A stretch of 64,000 bases of DNA from Streptomyces sp. P3 (GTDB taxonomy: Bacteria > Actinomycetota > Actinomycetes > Streptomycetales > Streptomycetaceae), in the NCBI GenBank assembly GCA_016893485.2, contig JAFEKX020000001.1:8449501-8513500 (forward strand), written 5' to 3'. Made by a program: the position numbers and the translations under genes. Of this stretch, positions 54,462 through 64,000 are shown piece by piece; the stretch's first letter is position 1; each line of letters starts with the position of its first letter. The notes beneath the pieces were generated by a model. The model saw only the letters and a program-made list of their open reading frames with translations. It was not told the origin of the DNA and did no database searches.

Positions 54462-56862
54462 AGCAGCGTCAGGTCGTCCGTGCTCGGCTCCTCGAACTGG
54501 GCGACCCGGCTCGCGTGCCGCTCCACCATCGCCTCGAACGTCTGCCGCGCGGTACGGCCGTTGCCGAACGCGGCACCCTTGGGGATCGCCGTGAAGTACT
54601 TCGTGAGTCCCTCGGACGCGCCCTCGGCGAGCCGGTACTCGTGCTCCTCGGCCTGCTGCTCGACGATCCTGAGCAGCTCCTCGGGGTTGTAGTCGCTGAA
54701 GGTGATGGTCCGTGAGAAACGAGACGCCACACCCGGGTTGACGGACAGGAACCGCTCCATCTCCGCCGTGTAACCCGCGACGATCACCACGACCGCGTCC
54801 CGGTGGTCCTCCATCAGCTTCACGAGCGTATCGATGGCCTCTTTACCGAAGTCGCGTCCCGAGTCCTCCGGAGAGAGGGCGTACGCCTCGTCGATGAACA
54901 GGACCCCGCCGCGCGCCTTGTCGAAGGCCTCCTGGGTGCGGATGGCGGTGGAGCCGATGTGCTCGCCGACCAGATCGACCCGGACACCTCGACGAGGTGG
55001 CCCTTCTCCAGGACACCGAGGGAGGCGAGGATCTCGCCGTAGAGCCGGGCGACCGTCGTCTTGCCGGTGCCGGGGAGCCGGTGAAGACCAGGTGCCGTTT
55101 GACGGAGGCCGCCTTGAGGCCGGCCTGCTGGCGGCGGCGGCCCACCTCGATCATGTCGGTGAGGGCCCGCACCTCGCGCTTGACGCTGTCCAGGCCGACC
55201 AGCGCGTCGAGTTCACCGAGGACGGCCTTGGAGGAGCGGGACTCCTTCTCCGGGTCCGTCGGGGTGATCAGCGGGTCCTGCTCGGCCGTGCGCTGGCTGG
55301 GGATCGCGCCCAGCACGCTGGTCGACTGGCTCGCCGTCTCCACCGCTGTCTCGTGGACGGCGGGCGGCTTGAGGCCGCTCTCGTCGCTGGTGCAGTCCTC
55401 GACGACCGGTCCCGTGCCGGGCGCCGCGTCCGGTCCGGCGTCGGCGAACTCGTAACCGCCGCGCGCGCACCGCTCCGTACGGCACTTCTTGAGCGTCGTA
55501 CGACAGCCGTCTATGACGTGGAAGCCGTAGCCGCCGCTGCCCGTCACACGGCAGCCGAGGAAGGTGCCCCGGCCGCCCGCGGAGACGTAGAAGCCGGCCT
55601 CGGCGGGGAGTCGACCGTGCAGCGCTCGATGGTGGGGTCGGCGCCCTTGGTGACGATCACGCCGGTCTGGGTGGCGTCCACGGTGCAGTTGTTGAGCGTG
55701 CCGCCGCTGCCGTGGTCGCGGAACCACGCGCCCGTGGCCGCGTCCCGGATCCGGCAGTCGTCGAGCTGCGCGGTCGCGCCGTCGCTCACCGACACGGCCG
55801 TGTTGCGCACTTGGGAGATGTCGCTGTCGACGACGTCCGCGCGGGAGCCGCGGTCCAGCACGAACAGCGCGTCCGGTACGTCGTGCACCCGGCAGGAGTC
55901 CAGGACCGCGGTCGCGCCGTCGCTGACCCACACCGCCGGATAGTCGCCGGTGCTGTCGAAGATCTCGCACTGGTTGGCGTCCCGCGCGTGCCCGGGTCCC
56001 ACACCGACAGTCCGTTGCGCCCGAACTTGCGCACTGTCGTGCGGGTCAGCGTGAGCACCGAACGGGAGCGCAGGTCCACCGCGTTCTCCGGGATGTCGTG
56101 GATGCGGCAGTCGGCCAGCGTCAGCACCGCGTCCGTGTCGAGCGTCACGCCGTCCGCGGTCGTACGGTGCACGTCGCAGTCGGTGAGGTGCGCGGTGGCC
56201 CGGCCGGTGATCTGGACGCCGCTGCCGCGCGTCTCGTAGATCTCACAACCCACCGCCTCCAGCGCGGAGTTCTCGCCCGTCGCGGACAGGCCCACACCTG
56301 AGGCGTGATGGACACGGCAGCGCTCCAGGCGCGGGTGGCCGCCGTCGCGGACCGCCACACCCGCCTGGCCGGCCGAGACGACCTCGCACTCCTCGAACAC
56401 CCCGCCACCGCCGTCGAGTACGGCGATGCCGATACCGGCCGGGTTGTCGACCGTGCAGCGCCGCACGGTGGGGCGGGCGCCGCCGCGGACCTCGATGCCG
56501 GACGCGGAGCGGGTGACGATCCGAAGGTCCGTCAACTCCGGTGCGCCGTCCTCGACAAGGAGCGCGGGCGCGGCCGAGTCCTGGCCCTCGACATGCAGGT
56601 CCTGGACGATCGCCGAGGCGCGGACGGTCAACGGCACGCCGTCCAGGGGCGCGATGCGCACCGAGCCGGGCGAACCCTCGGGGCCGCGCAGGGTCACCGA
56701 CCGTGCCACGACGAGGTTCTCCCGGTAGGTGCCGGGAGCGACGGTGAGCACGTCTCCCTCGGCCGCGGCCTCCAGGGCGGCGGCGAGCGACGCGTACTCA
56801 CCTGTGCGGCGCCGCCACCGCGATGTACCGGTGTGCGTCACCTGGACCGTGCCCTGTGCCAT
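54431..56862 (-). CDS. Beta-helix repeat protein fused to CbxX/CfqX-type AAA+ ATPase
   Basis: About 812 residues. Residues 25-480 are a right-handed parallel beta-helix: some 18 turns of about 23 residues with repeated forms such as GIGIAVLDGGGGVFEECEV and GVAVRDGGHPRLERCRV (pectate-lyase/NosD-like). After a linker (SKAVLGELDALVGLDSVKRE) comes an AAA+ ATPase: Walker A GxPGTGKTT (seen across a frame break near 55075), Walker B GVLFIDEAYALS near residue 645, sensor segment VVVIVAGYTAEMERFL and the arginine-finger region NPGVASRFSRTITF. Similar AAA modules occur in EccA/CbbX. Frame breaks near 56000, 55610, 55075, 54985 and 54845. The function is unknown; remodelling of a surface or secretion component is inferred. 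Confidence 0.82.
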
Positions 56863-56968
56863 GGCGCTGCTGTGCCCCCACCTCGTGGTACGCGGGTTGA
56901 TGCCGAAGCCTTCGCCGGTCCACCGTAGCGTGCGTGCGGGCGGTGGGTTGACCAGAGCCGGAAGGCCG

Positions 56969-57574
56969 TCAGCTGCCGGTGCCGGTCCTGCCCCAGTCCG
57001 GGCCCGCCCGCTCCCATGCCCGGTCCCAACGGGCGTACCTGCGGCGGACCATGCGCCACAGCACGAACCGTCTCCCGCTGTCGACGAGCCCGGCGGCCAG
57101 CAGTGCCGCGCCGAGCCCGGCGAGCACGGCGTGGGTCGTCGCCGTGGCCGCGTCCAGCGGGCGGGCCACTATGTGCCCGCGCCGGTCCGTCCAGAGCCTG
57201 AAGTGGTCGCCCGCGTGCGGGGTGTTGAGGCTTGCCATGACCGCGCCGTGCTGGGCGGTGCCGTCCGGGGCCGTCCAGTCGGCGAGGACGCGGCTGCGGA
57301 TGTCCCGCGCCGTGGACGAGTCCGGGTCGGGGTCCAGCTCGGCACCCTTCAGCTTCTTGACCACCGTCGCCGTCACGGCGTGCCGGTCCGCGCGCTGCTC
57401 CCGCACCGACCGCTGCAGGCTGTCCTGCGCGATCACGCCGACGAGCGAACCGATCACGGGTGCGGCGACCAGGACCAGCAGCATGACCACGAGGGCCAGC
57501 CACGCCTCGGCCAGATCGGTCGCGCGACGCAGCGGATTGCGCCGCCAGCGCCACAGACCCCTGATTGCTCCCAC
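56969..57574 (-). CDS. Rv1733c-like two-helix membrane protein
   Basis: 201 residues and intact. It starts GLWRWRRNPLRRATDLAEAW, then membrane helix 1 (LALVVMLLVLVAAPVIGSLV, near residues 28-48), an extracytoplasmic domain with FRLWTDRRGHIVARPLD and helix 2 (VLAGLGAALLAAGLV, near residue 155). This is the arrangement of the mycobacterial Rv1733c/streptomycete membrane protein family of unknown function. The GTG at 57574 is chosen because the basic entry motif follows at once; the frame is open for 63 more codons upstream without family character. Confidence 0.8.
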   Translation of the reverse strand: MGAIRGLWRWRRNPLRRATDLAEAWLALVVMLLVLVAAPVIGSLVGVIAQDSLQRSVREQRADRHAVTATVVKKLKGAELDPDPDSSTARDIRSRVLADWTAPDGTAQHGAVMASLNTPHAGDHFRLWTDRRGHIVARPLDAATATTHAVLAGLGAALLAAGLVDSGRRFVLWRMVRRRYARWDRAWERAGPDWGRTGTGS

Positions 57575-57775
57575 CGTCCCGCACCCCTTCCCGCTCCGTG
57601 ATAACTCCGCGCTCCGCCGTTCACCCAAGGGCCCCGCCAAAGAGAGAGCGAAATCACCTCTCCCCAGCCCTCTCATGAACTTCTCACGCGAGCTCAACGA
57701 CCGGGCCCACAGGGAGGGTTCCCCGCCGCGCACCCCCACCGCGGAACTTCTCCGGCGCGACAAGCGGAACGCCGT

Positions 57776-58598
57776 CTACGCGCGAACGCGGACCGGATCG
57801 CCGACGCGGATCGTGCCGGTCGAGCGGGGCACCAGGTTCTGCCCGAAGACGAGCTTGCCGCCGATGCGGCGGTGCCGGGCCAGGGTGCGCAGGGGTTCTC
57901 TGCCGCGCTCGGCGGTGTGCTGGTCGGTGGTGGTCACGACGCAGCGCCCGCACTTCTTCGCGACCCGGAAGGCGACTTCGCCGATCGTGACCTCCGACCA
58001 GTCGTCCTCGGCCCAGGCCTCGGTGCCCGCGACGACCACGTTGGGCCGGAACCGGTTCATGGGCAGCGGCCCCTCGGCCGCGTGATCGCCTTGCGCGACA
58101 AGGGAGTTGAGGGCGTCGAGGGACGCCTCTGAGGTCAGCAGCAACGGATAGCCGTCGGCGAAACTGACGGTCTCGCCGGGAAGCGCGTACTCGGGTCGAC
58201 GGGCCTGCGCGTGGCCGGGTCGTCCATGTGGACGAGCCGCACGCCGAGGCCCAGGTAGTCGCCGCACCAGCTGTGCGCGGCGTCCCGCGCCGGCACCGCG
58301 TCGACCTTCGTACCGAAGATCTCCATCGACACGGTGGCGTCCGGCTCCGGGACGGGCACGGTCAACGGCTCACGGCCGGGCGCGGACAGACGAATGCCGC
58401 CGCCGGGCAGAAGCTCGGCGGCGGCCAGTGCGAGACGCGGGTGCTCGCGTTGCGTGACGACCTTTCCCCGTCGTCGATCAGCACCCAGCGTCGGTCCCCG
58501 GCCAGTCCCCAAGGCTCCACGAGAGCCTCGCGGGGTGAAAAGCCCCGAAGCGCCTTGACCGGATGGACGTGGATCGACCGCAGCTCCGCATTCCCCAT
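57776..58598 (-). CDS. MOSC-domain protein (YcbX/MARC-like)
   Basis: About 275 residues: N-terminal MOSC_N beta-barrel (LRSIHVHPVKALRGFSP, then GLAGDRRWVLID) and C-terminal MOSC domain with RFRPNVVVAGTEAWAEDDW and the probable molybdenum-ligand Cys in AKKCGRCVVTTTDQHTAER near residue 215. YcbX-type proteins use molybdenum cofactor to reduce N-hydroxylated compounds. Frame breaks near 58475 and 58190. ATG at 58598. It is upstream of no partner gene; the electron donor is unknown. Confidence 0.86.
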
Positions 58599-58640
58599 TG
58601 CTCCATCGTGCCAGGTGACACTGACAACGCAGGGTGAGGA

Positions 58641-59075
58641 TCAGTAACCGCGGTACTGCTGCTGGTTGTTGTACGGGTCCTGCTGCTGGTACGGCGCCGG
58701 GGCCGGGCGGGGAGCCGCCGGACGCATCGCCTCGTAGCCGGCCGGGGCCGCCATCGGCGCGGCTGCTGTTGCTGCTGCGGGTAACCGCGCGGCGGGGCCT
58801 GCTGCGGGATGTAGGCGGCGGGCGCCTGCTGCAACGGGGCGGGCTGCTGCGCCTGCGGATAGCCGCCGTAGGAAGCCTGCGAGGGGCCCGCCGGCGGGGG
58901 GGAGCGCCGACGGCAGCGCCGGCAGGTTGCTCCCCGGCATGTCGTAAGCGGCGGGGACCCGGATCGGGGCGATCTGCGGGGTGCCGCGCTCGGCCACGAG
59001 GGAGTCGTAGATCGGGGTGTCCGGGAAGGAGGCGGAGTAGTAGCCGCCGCCATAAGTGGAGCGGGGGGAGGTCAT
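58641..59075 (-). CDS. DUF6643-type Tyr/Gln/Pro-rich protein
   Basis: About 145 residues. The conserved head is MTSPRSTYGGGYYSASFPDT then PIYDSLVAERGTPQIAPIRV, known from streptomycete DUF6643 proteins. The rest is low-complexity Ala/Pro/Gln/Tyr repeats ending QQQDPYNNQQQYRGY. Frame breaks near 58895 and 58760 lie in homopolymers. The sequence suggests an intrinsically disordered protein; the function is unknown. ATG at 59075 with GGGGGGAGG upstream. The region 59076-59365 to the TerD gene holds no gene I can support. Confidence 0.75.
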   Translation of the reverse strand: MTSPRSTYGGGYYSASFPDTPIYDSLVAERGTPQIAPIRVPAAYDMPGSNLPALPSALPPAGGPLAGFLRRLSAGAAARPVAAGARRLHPAAGPAARLPAAATAAAPMAAPAGYEAMRPAAPRPAPAPYQQQDPYNNQQQYRGY

Positions 59076-59365
59076 GGCACATAAGTTAAGCCCACGATGT
59101 GCTGGTTGGGAGACCGATAAGAGGGTTGTTTTCCGTGTCGGTGGCGGCACGGGATCCCCAATGCGAGCGAACTTGGCAAAAAGGGCATCGACCAGTGTTC
59201 GGATCGGGTAAAAGCCGAGTTCCCGGCGGGTTACCAGCGGTTGACCGACGGTGTCGGCGTACCTCTCGGGAGCGGTTCGACGCCCCGGGGAATAGGTTGT
59301 GCGGGTAGACGCCCGTAGGGCTGCCGGGGTGTGTCCTGGCACGGTGACACGTGATGGGGGCAGGC

Positions 59366-60696
59366 ATGTCAATGCCGAAAGGGTCGAATGTTCCGGTGCC
59401 GACGACGGCACTGCGCGTCGAATTGGGCTGGCGTTCAGGACCCGGCGTCCCCGACGCGGACGCCTCGGCCCTGTTGCTGGTCGACGGCAAGGTGCGCTCC
59501 GACGGCGACTTCGTCTTCTACAACCAGCCTGCGCATGCCTCCGGGGCGGTCCGCCACGAGGGCAAGGGCGGCGCGGGCGGGCAGGTGACCGACACCCTGC
59601 TCGTCGACCTCGCGCGCGTGGAGCCCGCCGTCGACCGCATCGTCCTCGCCGCCTCGGCCGATGGCGGAACGTTTGGCCGCGTCCCCGGCCTGTACATCGA
59701 GGTCCGGGACGCCGCACAGAACACCGCGGTCGCCCGCTTCGACAGCACCGGCGCGACGGTCGAGACGGCCTTCGTGCTCGGCGAGTTCTACCGCCGCCAG
59801 GGCGCCTGGAAGTTCCGGGCCGTCGGCCAGGGCTACGACAGCGGACTCGGCGGCCTGGCAACCGACTTCGGCATCACCGTGGACGAGCCGCAGCAGTCGG
59901 CACCGGCCGCGACCATGCCGCCGCCGTCCGGTCCGCCGGTGAACCTGCCGCCGCCCTCCGGGGCACCCGTGCACTTGCCGCCGCCGGTCCAGCCGCCCGT
60001 GACCATGCCTCCGCCGCCGGTCGCGCCACCGGTGAGCCCGCCCCCTTCGGCGACCCCGGTGCGGCTCTCCAAGGTGACGCTCACCAAGGCGGCCCCCTCG
60101 GTCTCCCTGACCAAGCAGGGCGGCACCTCGGGCGCCCTGCGCGTGAACCTCAACTGGGAGGTGCGCAAGCAGTTCTCGGGCTGGGGCAGCAAGCGCGGCC
60201 GGGCGGTCGCGATGCACGCGGACCTCGACCTCGACCTGTGCGCCCTGTACGAACTCGCCGACGGCCGCAAGGGCGTCGTCCAGGCCCTCGGCAACGCGTA
60301 CGGCTCCCTGCAGCGGCCCCCGTACATCCACCTCGACGGCGACGACCGCACCGGCGCCTCGGCGAGCGGCGAGAACCTCACGGTCAACCTCGACCACATC
60401 AAGGACTTCCGGCGCATCCTGGTCTTCGTGACCATCTACGAAGGCGCCCGTTCCTTCGCCGACCTGCACGCCACGGTCACGCTCCAGCCGCAGCACGGCG
60501 CAGCGATCGACTTCTCCCTCGACGAGTGCACGGTGCCCTCCACGGTGTGCGCGCTCGCCCTGATCACCAACACCGGGGCGACCTCGTCGTGCAGCGCGAG
60601 GCCCGCTACCTCGTCCCGGACCGCGGGGTGAGCCCCCAGCGGACCGTCGACCGCGTCTACGGGTGGGGCATGAACTGGACCCCGGGTCGCAAGTGA
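59366..60696 (+). CDS. Double TerD-domain protein with Pro-rich linker
   Basis: Tellurium-resistance/stress TerD-family protein of about 443 residues. The first TerD domain (residues 1-175) has MPKGSNVPVP, GPGVPDADASALLL, SDGDFVFYNQP (Ca-binding loop region) and FGRVPGLYIEV. A linker of about 55 residues is built of PPPSG/PPVxLP repeats. The second, more divergent TerD-like domain (residues 235-440) has LRVNLNWEVR, DLDLCALYEL and DHIKDFRRILVFVTIYEGA, ending VYGWGMNWTPGRK after a frame break near 60583. ATG at 59366 follows a GGGGG site; an ATG at 59354 is an alternative. TerD proteins take part in envelope-stress and phage-related responses; the role here is unknown. Confidence 0.86.
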
Positions 60697-60700
60697 CCGC

Positions 60701-61878
60701 TCAGCTCTCCTCGCCGACGACGGCGTCCGGACGCGTGTAGGTGCGGCCCTTCCAGGCCGCACCGCGCCCCTGTAGTGCTGCACCGCGGAATCGACGGTCA
60801 TCAGGAGATACAGAAACGCGGTGAACGGCAACAGCGGAGCGAGCCAGAGCGGCTGCCCGTAGTAGCGGAGCATCGGGATGTACGTTCCGGTCATCACCAG
60901 CCACGCGAGCCCGCCGAGCGCCGCAGTCGCCGCACTCCCTGAAGCCGGCCCCGCCAACAGGGCCACCGGGGGCACCAGATACACGAGCGCCAGGCCGATC
61001 ACGGTGCCCAGGAGAAGCAGCGGGTTGTGCCGCAGTTGCGCGTACGCGCTGCGGGAGACCATGCGCCACAGGTCGTGCAGCCGGGGGTACGGGCGCACGC
61101 TGTCGACCCGCTCGGCGAGCCCCAGCCAGATGTGACCGCCGCCGCCCTTGACGGCCCGGGCGAGCGCCACGTCGTCGATCACCGCGTGCCGGATGGCGTC
61201 CGGGATCCGCGCCCGCTCCGCCGCGTCGGCGCGCAGCAGCACGCAGCCGCCCGCCGCGGCAGCCGTACGGGAACCCTTCCGGCCGATCCGGCGGAACGGA
61301 TACAGCTGCGCGAAGAAGTAGACGAACGCCGGCACCACGAGCCGCTCCCACAGGCTTTCTACGCGCAGCCGCGCCATGAGCGACACGGCGTCGAAGCCAC
61401 CGGTGCGCGCGCCGCCGCCACCAACTCCCGCAGGCTGTCCGGAGCATGCGCGATGTCCGCGTCCGTCAGCAAGAGGTACTCGGGGCCACGCGCGCGTGCC
61501 AGACCGATTCCGTGCCGTACGGCCCACAGCTTGCCGGTCCAGCCCGGGGCGGTTCGCCGGGGAGCCCACGGTCAGCGGCAGACCGCCGTGCCGGGACGCC
61601 AGTTCGCGGGCGAGGTCCCCGGTGCCGTCCGAACTGCCGTCGTCCACAAGGAAGATCTCCGCCCGCCCGGGATAGTCCTGGGCGAGCAGCGAGGGCAGGC
61701 TGTCGGGCAGCACGGCGGCCTCGTCGCGGGCCGGGACGACGACACAGACCGACGGCCAGTCGTCCGGGTCGGTACGGGCCGGAAGCCTGATGTCCGTCCG
61801 CCAGAAGAAGCCCTGACAGCACAGCAGCCACAGCCAGGCGGCGACTGATCCGGCGGCGATCCACACGAAGGCGCTCAC
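60701..61878 (-). CDS. Family 2 glycosyltransferase, HpnB-like
   Basis: Membrane-bound GT-A glycosyltransferase of about 392 residues. One N-terminal helix (IAAGSVAAWLWLLCCQGFF), then the catalytic domain: VCVVVPARDEAAVLPDSLPS, IFLVDDGSSDGTGD (nucleotide-binding Asp residues), LLTDADIAHAP (DxD-like) and a later VIDDVALAR, and two or three C-terminal helices. The layout follows hopene-associated glycosyltransferase HpnB; no other hopanoid gene is present, so the acceptor is open. Frame breaks near 61550, 61435 and 60765. The start is a GTG at 61878, divergent from the racemase gene. Confidence 0.83.
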
Positions 61879-61935
61879 GGGCGCAGTCTGCCCCACGGGA
61901 CCGGGTCCGCAGAGGCCATCGTCTATCGTGGCCGG

Positions 61936-62721
61936 GTGAAGATCGCGCTGATGGACTCCGGAATCGGCCTTCTGGCGGCCACCGCCGCGGTATGGCGGGT
62001 GCGCCCCGACGCGGACCTGGTGCTCTCCCTCGACCCCGACGGCATGCCCTGGGGACCGAGGACTCCGGAAGATCTCACGCAGCGCGCGCTGGCCGTCGCC
62101 GAGGCCGCCGCCGCGCACCGGCCCGACGCCCTGATCGTCGGCTGCAACACGGCGACCGTGCACGCGCTGACGGCCCTGCGTGACCGCCTGGAGCCCGGCA
62201 TCCCGGTCATCGGCACCGTCCCGGCGATCAAGCCGGCCGCCGCGGGTGGCACGCCCTTCGCGATCTGGGCGACGCCCGCCACCACCGGCAGCCCCTATCA
62301 GCGCGGCCTCATCGCCGACTTCGCCGACGGCGTCCCGGTCACCGAGGTCCCGTGCTGGGACTGGCCGAAGCAGTGGAACACGGTGACGAGGCGGCCATCG
62401 ACGCCGCCGTTGCCGCCGCCGCCGAGCTGACCCCCGACGATGTAACGACCGTCGTCCTGGGCTGCACTCATTACGAACTCGTCGCAGAGCGCATCCGCGC
62501 CGCCGTGCAGCGCCCCGACCGCCCGCCGCTCGTCCTGCACGGCTCCGCCGACGCGGTGGCCGCCCAGGCGCTGCGCCGGATTGGCGCTCAGCCCGCCCCC
62601 GGACGCCGCGGCCGACGGCACCCTGACGGTGATCCTGAACGGCCGTGAGGGCGAGCTGCCCGCCGCGGCCTCGACCTACGCCGAGGGTCGGCTCCTGCGG
62701 GCCGTGGCCCCCGCCCACTGA
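61936..62721 (+). CDS. Glutamate/aspartate racemase-family protein (MurI-like)
   Basis: Cofactor-independent racemase fold, about 262 residues. The family's paired cysteines are present in IVGCNTATVHAL (near residue 75) and VVLGCTHYELVAE (near residue 180), and the N-terminal MDSGIGLLAATAAV replaces the usual DSGVGG. It may be a second MurI making D-glutamate for peptidoglycan, but divergence in the N-terminal loop leaves the substrate open. Frame breaks near 62355 and 62578. The GTG at 61936 is 57 bases from the divergent glycosyltransferase start. Confidence 0.8.
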
Positions 62722-62836
62722 CCACCGGCGACGGACCGACTCCGTACCGGCACGCACATCCGTCGTGCCGCCACGCAGAAAGGTCACCCTCCGCATCGCC
62801 GTACCCGCGCAGCGAAACCTGAGTAGTCTCGTAGGC

Positions 62837-63381
62837 ATGAGGGACCATCCCCGCGAGGAAATCTTCCCGCAGGCCGAGATCTGGACCGGAAGCGCCACGA
62901 ACCGGTTCCAGTGGCTGCTGGCTCTCGCCGGTGCCGCCTGCATCGCGCTCGGCATCGAGCTGGCCGTCGACTCCGCCTGGACGTCCGGCATCGCCCCGCT
63001 CGCCATGTCCGTCGTCGGGTGCATCGCCGCCGGGTTGCTCATGATGTTCGGCACGCTCGCCTTCGTACATGTGGGCCTCAAGGTCGACACGGAGTCCCTC
63101 GAAGTGCGCTGCGGCCACATCGGTGTGCCGCGCCGCCGCATCCCCTCGCGAGCGTCGCGGGCGCCGAGTTCGCCCCGCACGTCACCCCGCGCCAGTGGGG
63201 CGGCTGGGGCTACCGCTGGCGGCCCGAGAAGGGCACCGCCGTCGTCGTACGCCGTGGCGAGGGCATCGTGCTGCGGCTGTGGGACGGGCACACGTTCACG
63301 ATCACCGTGGACAACGCGGAGGCGGCCGTACGGATCATCACGGCCCGGCTGGTTCCGCCCACGCCCGGCGCGGTGCTCTGA
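62837..63381 (+). CDS. Small membrane protein with PH-like C-terminal domain (DUF3093-like)
   Basis: About 182 residues with two membrane helices (LLALAGAACIALGIELAV and LAMSVVGCIAAGLLMMFG) and a soluble part with GWGYRWRPEKGTAVVVRRGEG near residue 125 and VDNAEAAVRIITARL at the end. The pattern GYR-(G/W)-AV-RxGxG is shared with actinobacterial DUF3093 proteins. One frame break near 63142. ATG at 62837. The function is unknown. Confidence 0.7.
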
Positions 63382-63395
63382 CACCCTCTTCGTCG

Positions 63396-64000
63396 TCAGG
63401 GTGCCAGTCGGTCGCCACGCGCGTGTGCGTCCGGTCTGGTGCGTGAGGCGTCGTCCTCGGCGATCGGGTGGGCCGTTGCCAGCCCGGCCAGGAAGCCCGC
63501 GCCGACCGACACCGAGGTGAAGCTCAGCGCGTTGCCGACCGAGGCGACGAGCGCGAGCCCCGTCAGCGCGGCGGCCGCGGTGAGCGCGATCGGGGTGGAG
63601 CGCGTGGTGCGCCACAGCGCGTGCAGAATCCACCCGTAGGCCGCCGCCAGCAGGAGCACGCCGACGATTCCCTGCTCGGCCGCCAGCTGGAGCGGCGCGG
63701 AGTGCGGTTTGCCGTCCGGCAGCAGTGCCTCGGCCGCCGCACTGCTCAGTTCGCCGAAGCGCCCGGGGCCCACTCCGGTGGAGGAGTCCTGGTGTGCCAT
63801 GTGCAGGGCGTCCTGCCACAGCTGGATCCGGTGCGTGGTCAGCTGGCCCTCCAGGGACGCGGTCAGCCCGTCCGGGAGCACGTTTCCGGCCAGCGCCCAG
63901 GTCACGCCGGTCACCAGCACCGTGGCCAGGCCCAGGCCCGCGATGCCCGGCCCGCGGCGCCGCAGCCGTCCGGTCGCGAGCGAGCAGAGCAGGACCGCCG
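63396..64000 (-). CDS. O-antigen ligase/polymerase-like membrane protein, 5' part off window
   Basis: C-terminal about 200 residues of a Wzy/WaaL-type multi-pass protein; the N-terminus lies past position 64000. The periplasmic loop before the last helices carries THRIQLWQDALHMAHQDS and GVGPGRFGEL, the family's ligase motif region, then helices APLQLAAEQGIVGVLLLAAA and TAAAALTGLALVAS. The C-terminus is charged (ARGDRLAP). Upstream of about 63920 the frame may change once more. Role: polymerising or transferring a surface glycan, consistent with the LCP and glycosyltransferase genes in this window. Confidence 0.8.
   Translation of the reverse strand, partial: AVLLCSLATGRLRRRGPGIAGLGLATVLVTGVTWALAGNVLPDGLTASLEGQLTTHRIQLWQDALHMAHQDSSTGVGPGRFGELSSAAAEALLPDGKPHSAPLQLAAEQGIVGVLLLAAAYGWILHALWRTTRSTPIALTAAAALTGLALVASVGNALSFTSVSVGAGFLAGLATAHPIAEDDASRTRPDAHARGDRLAP

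Noticed and set aside
60436..63819. A 1,127-residue minus-strand open frame spanning several loci
   Set aside because: Only its middle third is a real gene part (the HpnB-like glycosyltransferase). The rest is antisense to the racemase, the small membrane protein and the TerD gene and has no domain character. Long open antisense frames are expected at this GC content.
1..64000. tRNA or rRNA genes, integrases, insertion sequences, biosynthetic megasynthases
   Set aside because: I scanned for CCA-ended cloverleaf patterns, transposase motifs and PKS/NRPS motifs by eye and saw none. A tRNA search program could still find a missed tRNA.

Overview
The window looks like chromosomal DNA of a Streptomyces or a very close relative. 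Base composition is very GC-rich with G/C in almost every third codon position. Many products belong to families typical of that genus: a DUF574-type SAM methyltransferase, DUF5990, DUF4865, DUF6643, SHOCT and TerD proteins, a LytR-CpsA-Psr protein, a secreted phospholipase A2 and a twin-arginine esterase. I saw no rRNA, tRNA, CRISPR array, transposase or replication origin.

Sequence quality shapes the whole annotation. More than half of the longer genes are broken by frame changes. Nearly all are repaired by restoring one base, most often in a short C or G run, and conserved motifs resume in the next frame. I treat these as single genes with probable sequencing indels and give whole-gene coordinates with approximate break positions.

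Layout. 1-5490: a leftward sugar-import operon (binding lipoprotein, acid-sugar dehydratase, two permeases, ATPase) behind a recognisable promoter. 5500-8300: a methyltransferase and an MFS exporter with a repetitive Ser-Pro loop. 8300-14030: an accessory-looking stretch with less biased codons, holding a cupin protein and a roughly 1,390-residue protein that joins a nucleosidase/phosphorylase domain to a STAND NTPase and a TPR-like tail. That architecture matches anti-phage sensors and is the best candidate here for an undescribed system. 14300-20000: orphan sugar-binding lipoprotein, PhzF protein, RIO-type kinase, secreted tannase-like esterase. 20000-25930: DUF1963 protein, GT-C-like membrane protein, LCP ligase, DUF5990 and a second PhzF-like protein. 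26000-27841: a YraQ-type permease and its partner, under an operator shared with a paralogous pair at 39212-41009. 28000-35150: phospholipase A2, reductase, a DeoR-SIS-aldolase amino-sugar cluster with promoter and operator, rRNA methyltransferase, AlkB, ROK regulator. 35260-36710: NfeD-like protein and flotillin.

36800-39215: ilvY divergent from a plant-type class II ketol-acid reductoisomerase. 41080-43571: a phosphotriesterase-like hydrolase, DUF4865 and cupin proteins with their TetR repressor and palindromic operator. 43677-47432: SHOCT protein and a MacB/FtsX-type ABC exporter ending in a long hairpin terminator. 47516-48888: an anti-sigma-like ATPase translationally coupled to a heptad-repeat protein. 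49224-51833: cysteine-synthase-like enzyme, SRPBCC protein, DeoR regulator. 52121-56862: a membrane protein with an apparently split alpha/beta-hydrolase, facing a beta-helix/AAA+ fusion. 56969-64000: Rv1733c-like protein, MOSC protein, DUF6643, double TerD protein, HpnB-like glycosyltransferase, glutamate-racemase homologue, small membrane protein, and the end of an O-antigen-ligase-like gene.
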